Shown: one piece after another, positions 57,968 to 64,000 of the stretch
Layout: every line of letters begins with the position of its first letter
Position numbering within the stretch: the first letter of the stretch is position 1
NCBI GenBank assembly: GCA_025766275.1
Contig: JAFKAC010000204.1
Location: forward strand, 1 to 64,000
Origin: Lactarius indigo
Taxonomy: Eukaryota > Basidiomycota > Agaricomycetes > Russulales > Russulaceae
Direction of reading: 5' to 3'
Length of the DNA stretch: 64,000 bases
Notes under the pieces: model-generated
Seen by the model: the letters and a program-made list of their open reading frames with translations, nothing else
What the model was told of the DNA's origin: nothing
Databases searched by the model: none
Program-made: the position numbers and the translations under genes

Positions 57968-58571
57968 TGTGTTGATAAGTGACCCTTGCGCACTTAGCGG
58001 CTCTAACGGACCGGACTTACAGATATGGACTGCTGTAGATTAACTAGGACTGCTTTAGATTTGATTTGATTTGATCTGTACAATCTAGGACTTCTATGAC
58101 ATCACTGTACAATGACATCATATGGACTACTCTGGACTCTTCATTGTACTCCTTCCTTTGTTCTCTTTCTAGTGTTATCCTTATTGTGATGTCACTATGA
58201 TATCATCTTAGTCTGGACTCTCTTTGTTTTGCGCTCCTTGTTCTCCATTAGCACACTCCTTTGTCCCACATGTAGAACAATGTCCCTTGTATTGTGTGAC
58301 CCTATCTTACTTCTCTTGTAGTAGTGTCACCCCTCTGTATAGTATAAGTAGTAGGCTTGTATGCTCCTGGTCCACATCAGTTCCTCACTGCTCTGTGTGC
58401 CAGGTATGTCTTATTCCTTCAATTATATTATCAGTTCCTCACTGCTCTGTGTGCCAGACCCTTTGCTTCAACTGCAACTCCCTGTCTCACCTCTGCTTCC
58501 AGCATCCCTGCATATCTCACCACAGTCTCCTTTGTCACTGTGAGTATGCTCTCTATGTTTGCTGTTCATCA
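57968..58571. repeat. Solo LTR, family 3, copy a
   Basis: 604 bp, TGTTGATAAG to CTGTTCATCA, flanked by GTTTG (57963-57967 and 58572-58576). It lies between the chromodomain and ORF3 of copy 3. It has an internal direct repeat around ATCAGTTCCTCACTGCTCTG. Confidence 0.92.
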
Positions 58572-58998
58572 GTTTGGGTATTGTTCAAGGGGTGTTTTCT
58601 TTATACCTTTCGTCCAGCCCCTTCGGCGGATGGGTGTAAGCGATAATAATCTCTGATTGCATCCTTGGCATGTGTTAGGTTGGTTGCAGGTTCCCATATG
58701 TTGTCACTCATGGGGAATCCTTTCCACTTTACCAGGAAGTGGAGTTTGCATCCTCAGCCTTGTGCCTGGGTGTCTTCAATTTGCTCCACTTCATACTCCT
58801 CTTCTCCATTGATAAGGTCAGGTGGAGGTTGGGTGAAGTTTGTACCGTGCACCTCCGTTTCCTTATATGGTGTGAGAAGGTTTGCATGGAACACAGGGTG
58901 GATCTTCCATGATGCAGGGAGTTTGAGTTCATAGGAAACGTCTGATAGAACCTTGATGATTTTGAATGGTCTGTATCTTTTTGGGGCAAGTTTGCTTG

Positions 58999-59557
58999 TG
59001 TTGATAAGTGACCCTTGTGCACTTAGCAGCTCTAATGGACTGGACTTACAGATACGGACTGCTGTAGATTAATTAGGACCGCTTTAGATTAGATTTGATC
59101 TGTACAATCTCGGACTTCTTTATCTATGACATCATGTACAGTGACATCATATGGACATATCCAGACTGTTCATTGTACTACGCGTTCTTGTATCTTTCTT
59201 TGTTCTCTTTTTGTTCTATCCTTATTATGATGTCATTATGATATCACTTACTTCTAGACTCTCCTTGTTCCTTCTGTCCTTGTTCTCAGAACGTCCACTC
59301 CTTTGTCCGTTTGTAGAACAATAACTGTCTTGTAGTACGTGACTTGTGTTACATCCCTTGTATAGTGTCACTCCCAGAAAGTGTATAAGTAGAGTAGCAT
59401 GTACGCTCCTGGTCCACATCAGTTCTCACTGTTTGTGTGCCAGACACTCTTGCTTTACCCTGCTTGACTCCTGTTGCTGCTTTCCAGCCACCCAGCCTAT
59501 CTCACCACAGTCCTCTTAGTCCACTGTGAGTATGCTACCTTTGTGTGCTGTTCATCG
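58999..59557. repeat. Solo LTR, family 3, copy b
   Basis: 559 bp, TGTTGATAAG to CTGTTCATCG, flanked by GCTTG (58994-58998 and 59558-59562). Inserted in the linker between integrase and chromodomain of copy 3. It lacks the internal direct repeat seen in copies a and d. Confidence 0.92.
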
Positions 59558-62307
59558 GCTTGTGGGGTAGAAGGTACGGAGATTTGTTCCTTCTAGCCAT
59601 ACCTGGTCCCCTTGCTGATAAGGTGTGAACCCCATTTTGCCTTGTTGCACCATGAGATATTGCACGTGTTTGATGCTATCTTGGGCATGTTGTCTGAGTA
59701 CCAATAGGTCCTCCAGTTGTTGGTCCACTGCTGGGCAGCTAGACGGTTTGGGGTTCCACATTGTCCATGGTTCCCACCCCATAATGAGTGAGAATGGGGA
59801 ATGTTTGGTCATAGCGTTCGTCCAGGAGTTATGTGCGAATTGTGCCATAGGCAAGACTTCCGCCCAATTGTCTTGTCTTACATTGCACCAATGTCATAAA
59901 TATTGTTCCAGCCATTGGTTGGTGTGTTCTGACTGGCCATCAGTTTGAGGGTGGTATGCCGATGATATGTTTTGTTGTATCCCCAGAGTGTTGCACAGCT
60001 GCCTCATAAAGGTAGATGCAAATCAGGGGTCTCGGTCGGATATGATTTTTTGGGGTAGGCCGTAATGAGGGTATACATGTTGAAGATAGAGTTTGGCCAC
60101 TCCTTCTGACGTTATAGTTTTGTTGCAGGGGATGAATATTGCTGCCTTCGAGCAGTCGTGATTGGTGATGGTGAGAATTGAGTCAAATCCGTTTGACATC
60201 GGGAGTTTGACTATGAAGTCCATGGCCACTACTTCAAAGGGTTCAGCTGAGGGGTCTGTGGTGATGGGAAATAAGTGTGGCTTTTGTCAATGGGAGTTGA
60301 TCTTGTTGCTTTGGCGTGTGGCACATCCTTTGACATAGGCTTCCACGTCCTTTCACATGTTTGGCCACCAGAAATCACGTTGTACTAGTTCCAGGGTGTT
60401 TGCAATTCCTGGGTGTCCGGCGCTTGGAGTGTCATGGAAAAAGGTGATTACTCCCCGTTTAAGATCATTGTTTCCCACAACAACAAGAGCGTCGCCTTTC
60501 CACCACAACCTATTGTGTTTCTTTAGGTTGTGGGGTTTGATCCATGGAAGAAGCGTTGCTTCATCCATACTTTGTGCTATTTGGGTCCACATGTCCATGT
60601 CATGCATGGCTGTCTGGGTGATTTTTAGGAACACCTCTTCCGGTAGTACCATAACGTGATCGTTATCTGTTGTACCATCGTCGTAATCAGGGCATCTTGA
60701 TAAGGAGTCTGCCTGGGTATTTTTGGTGCTGGGGATATGTTTGAGTACGAAGTTGTACTTGGAAAGCTCTTGGAATTCTCGCACTATGTGTTGATTGATC
60801 TTTCTTGGTTCCTTCCAGTACTGAAGGTTGGCATGGTCCATGTGAATGGTTATCAGGTGGGGAGAGCCGATCAGATACGTGTGCCAAGTTTGTAGGGCTT
60901 TGACAATGGCCAATAATTCCCTGTCATAGATATCATAGTTGCGTTCTGCCTCTGTTAGTGATTCGGAATAGAACGCAACCAGATGTGTCTTTTGGTCTTC
61001 CCCTTTTTGGTTTAATACTGCTCCTAGGGCGTAGCTAGAGGCATCCACCTCAATTTTGAAGGGTTGGTCTAATTTTGGGAATAGAAGTACCAGCTCAGAA
61101 CTAATTCATTCTTTGATGGTATTGAATGCCTTCTGTCTGGCATCTGTCCAATCCCAAGGTACATCCTTTTTTGTAAGGTCATGGAGCGGTCTTGCTATCG
61201 TGGAGAATCCCCTTATGAATCATCAATAAAAATTGCAAAAGCCTAGGAAGGCTCGCACTTCTTTCAGGGATTTCGGCGCCTTTCAGTCTCATATGCCTTG
61301 CACCTTCACCGGGTCCATCCGCAACTTGCCATACCCAATGATCAACCCCAGATATTCCACTTCATAGACCTCAAATACGCATTTTTCTGGTTTGATGTAT
61401 AAATCATGTTCATTGCAGAGGTCCAGGACGTGGTGTAACACTTGTCTGTGGTGGGCGCAATCATCTGCTGTTGCGATTAGGATATCATCCATATAGACGA
61501 TGACTTCTCCTGTCAATACCAACTCCTGGAATATGGTGTCCATCATGGTTTGGAAGGTACTGGGGGAGTTGGTAAGGCTGAAGAACATGACTTGGGGTTC
61601 GAATAGTCCCTGATTAGTTTTGAATGCTGCTTTCCATTTGTCCCCTGGTTTGATTTGAATGTTATTATACCCCCATCGGATATCGAGCTTGGAATAGAGC
61701 CGTGCTTCTCGAATCCTATCGATGAGTTTGGGGATTAGGGGGAGTGGATAGTGGTTCTTCACAGTGAGTTCATTAAGACGGCAGTAATCTTGTACCGGAT
61801 GCAGCTTCCCATCCTTCTTTTTGATGAAGAAAAAGGGAGATGCATAAGGAGACTTTGACGGTTGGATATATTTTTTGTCCAGGTGCTCAGTCATGAATTC
61901 TGACAATTTCTCAGTTTCAGGGATTGTGAGTGGGTACACTTTACAATCCATAGTCTCAGGGGCATTTGGGACTAGATCGATGGCATGGTCCCAAGTTCGT
62001 GAAGGAGGGAAGTGTTGGGAGGCTTCCTCACTGAAGACTTTGTGGTGTCTTCTGTATTCCTCAGGGACCATTTCTTTGAAGGTCTTCTGGGGTTTTTTGG
62101 TGGCTTCTTGTTGTGCTAATTCCGACGCCGTTGTCATTTTTCGTAGTTGGATGCACGGGTCTTCTCCGTTTTCTAGTTGTTCCCAAGCCAATTCGTCAAG
62201 TTGGTACGTCTCCAATGCCTTAATGGTAGCTTCCATAGGCATGGCTTCATCTGACAAATTAAGGCTGGTGATTACCACTGGTTGGAACTCCTCATCCAGG
62301 GTGGCAT

Positions 62308-63475
62308 TGTTGATAAGTGACCCTTGTGCACTTAGCGGCTCGTACAGACCGGACTTGCAGCATGGACTGCTTTAGATTAGATATACAGGACTTGTAGATT
62401 AGATACTGTTTGATCTGTACAATCTGGACTTATCATTGCATCACATATGACATCACTGTACTTCTATGACATCATGTGTCTGGACTCTGCGTTGTACTCA
62501 ACGCCTTTGTTCTTTACTTAGTATTATCTTTATTATGATGTCAGTATGATATCATCTAGTTCTGGACTCTCCTTGTTCTCCTTTCCCTTGTTCTCAAAGC
62601 GTCCACTCCTTTGTCCCTTTGTAGAACAATAGCACCTTTGTATTCTGTGACTAGCGTTACTTACCTTGTACTACTGTCACCCTCTGTAGGAGTATAAGTA
62701 GAGTACCATGTGTTGATAAGTGACCCTTGCGCACTTAGCGGCTCTTACGGACCGGACTTACAGATATGGACTGCTGTAGATTAATTAGGACCGCTTTAGA
62801 TTAGATTTGATCTGAACAATCTCGGACTACTTTATCTATGACATCATATGGACATATCCAGACCCTTCATTGTACTATGCGTTCTTGTATCTTTCTTTGT
62901 TCTCTTTTTGTTCTATCCTTATTATGATGTCATTATGATATCACTTACTTCTAGACTCTCCTTGTTCTTTCTATCCTTGTTCTCAGAACGTCCACTCCTT
63001 TGTCCGTTTGTAGAACAATAACTGTCTTGTAGTACGTGACTTGTGTTACATCCCTTGTATAGTGTCACTCCCAGAAAGTGTATAAGTAGAGTAGCATGTA
63101 CGCCCCTGGTCCACATCAGTTCTCACTGTTTGTGTGCCAGGTAAGCTCCCTTCCCTCCAATGTATATCATCAGTTCTCACTGTTTGTGTGCCAGACAACT
63201 CTTTTGCTTCACTTGCCTGACCCCCTGTTGCTGCTTCAAGCACTCTTGCATATCTCACCACAGACACTTTTGCACTCTGTGAGTATGCCCTCCTACTGTG
63301 CTGTTCATCACCATGTACGCCCTTGGTCCACATCAGTTCTCACTGCTTGTGTGCCAGACAACTATCTTGCTTCACCTGCTTGACACAACCCTCTGCTGCT
63401 ATTCAGCTGCCTCCAGTATCTCACCACAGTCTACTTTGTCACTGTGAGTATTGGTTATGTCTATGCTGTTCATCA
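62308..63475. repeat. Solo LTR, family 3, copy c, split by copy d
   Basis: Parts 62308-62710 and 63311-63475, flanked by GGCAT (62303-62307 and 63476-63480). Inserted after the protease of copy 3: the codons FHWRDA and TLDEEFQ are on opposite sides. Confidence 0.92.
62711..63310. repeat. Solo LTR, family 3, copy d, nested in copy c
   Basis: 600 bp, TGTTGATAAG to CTGTTCATCA, flanked by CCATG (62706-62710 and 63311-63315). Very similar to copy b (shared TTGTTCTCAGAACGTCCACT region). Confidence 0.93.
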
Positions 63476-63898
63476 GGCATCTCGCCAATGGAATTTTGGT
63501 TCAAAGGCTGTAAACCAAGGGTATCCCAGGATGACTTCGTCATTTCCAAGATCGGTGATAAGGAATCGGAGGTTCTGGGTTTTTCCCCCTGTTTTTACAG
63601 TTAGATCGGTGAAGGAGGTGATTTCTCCTCCTTGATTATGGGTTCCATCTATGTTCCATATCTTGATAGGTTGTTCTGTGGCCAACCAGGCAATGTTCAA
63701 TTGCTTTAGAAGGTTTGTGCTTATGAAATTGTCGGTTGCTCCAGAGTCAATAAGAATGTTTTGTTTGGCCGTTGCATGTGCAGATTTGAAAAGTACTGGA
63801 ATTTGCATAGATTGGAATCTGCTATTGTACACACTAAGTTTTAATGCTCTAGCCCAGGCTGCCAGGTTCAAGCGTTCAGAAAATCCTTTTTCTGTCCA

Positions 63899-64000
63899 AA
63901 TAACTTGTCCACCATGAGTTCACGAACTTTGGGGATTTGGGCAAAGAGGGCAGCAACTTGTGCCTCCGCTTGCTCTTCATTTGAGAGGGGTTGTGAAGCT
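63899..64000 (-). CDS. Tail of family 2 Gag, copy 3 (partial)
   Basis: Minus-strand sequence matches the end of copy 2 gag (about 49890-50010), including a piece equivalent to VDKLF. It continues past the window edge. Confidence 0.5.

Larger units (their letters stand above)
58572..63917 (-). pseudogene. Family 2 Pol polyprotein, copy 3
   Basis: The best-preserved family-2 pol. The protease is ILIDSGATDNFISTNLLKQL (63780-63700). RT (62278-61289) has FFFIKKKDGKLHPVQDYC, LDIRWGYNNIQIKPGDKWKA and VIVYMDDILIATADDC. RNase H (61048 on) has MDASSYALGAVLNQK, YDRELLAIVKAL, HMDHANLQYW and NTQADSLSR. Integrase: HPGIANTLELVQRDFWWPNM, VVAMDFIVKLPMSNGFDSIL, LPQKIISDRDP, SSAYHPQTDGQSEHTNQWLE. The chromodomain is near 58680-58760. 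TGA stops at Arg positions (e.g. 61225-61220, 60355-60353) and some shifts break it. Solo LTRs 58999-59557 and 62308-63475 split it. Confidence 0.9.
55865..64000 (-). mobile_element. Chromovirus family 2, copy 3 (5' end beyond window)
   Basis: A minus-strand element inserted into copy 2 just after its ORF3 stop (possible target TTGAG at 55860-55864). Visible: 3' LTR, ORF3, chromodomain, integrase, RNase H, RT, protease and the tail of gag. It is interrupted by four solo LTRs of family 3. Confidence 0.88.

Noticed and set aside
47789..64000. Reassigned genetic code (TGA = Arg or Gln) as explanation for in-frame TGAs
   Set aside because: The same positions are CAA or CGA in sister copies and the F-BAR gene ends at a TGA; CpG decay explains all cases.
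1..64000. CRISPR array, rRNA, tRNA or riboswitch
   Set aside because: No regular spacer-repeat pattern, rRNA core or tRNA cloverleaf was recognised by eye; the genome is fungal.

Overview
The window is typical Agaricomycete (mushroom or polypore basidiomycete) nuclear DNA. The evidence is genes with many 40-65 nt GT-AG introns, a microexon-rich cytochrome P450 family with conserved heme motifs, Tf1/sushi-like chromoviruses with chromodomains, a Ty1/copia element, a BED-finger hAT element and a decayed Plavaka (CACTA-like) transposase. I see no rRNA or tRNA gene, no CRISPR array and nothing prokaryotic.

Layout. (1) 1-2417, plus strand: 3' part of an F-BAR/SH3 cytokinesis scaffold gene of Cdc15/Imp2/Hof1 type. 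(2) 2950-28073: a P450 cluster of paralogues and fragments. Copies A, B, C and D lie on the minus strand; B', A', C' and F lie on the plus strand. A (with its 3' flank) and the 3' half of B are mirrored by A' and B', forming a large imperfect inverted duplication (arms about 2950-8585 and 20985-25170). It even carries an inverted scrap of the F-BAR gene at its outer edge (25173-25358). The spacer holds a 4.7 kb copia element with target-site duplications (10187-14893) and P450 copies C and D. (3) 28074-42056: a hAT transposon that truncates P450-F. Its transposase gene contains a 7.7 kb chromovirus (family 1, 32641-40314) lying inside an intron, with a 5-bp target duplication. (4) About 42.1-44.15 kb: a degenerate Plavaka-type transposase. 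(5) 46047-64000: a three-deep stack of family-2 chromoviruses in alternating orientation (copy 4 minus, copy 2 plus inside it, copy 3 minus inside that and running off the window). These are peppered with five solo LTRs of two further families, all with target duplications and one nested in another.

Three points deserve most attention. The family-2 chromoviruses carry an extra ORF between the chromodomain and the 3' LTR; it encodes a coiled coil followed by tandem CCHC zinc knuckles. Both chromovirus families show an exact 11-nt match between the putative transcript 5' end and the sequence just inside the 5' LTR, the arrangement used by self-priming Tf1. Comparing the two best family-2 copies shows codons that are TGA in one and CAA/CAG or CGA in the other, which fits CpG-directed C-to-T decay on both strands.

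The P450 paralogues have a Pro-rich hinge, ExxR, a PERF-like motif and a heme loop, and all end in a conserved last exon. Most show frame or splice damage, so the cluster looks like a birth-and-death family with few, if any, intact members here. No P450 substrate can be deduced. Apart from the F-BAR gene and the P450s, nearly every recognisable gene belongs to a mobile element.
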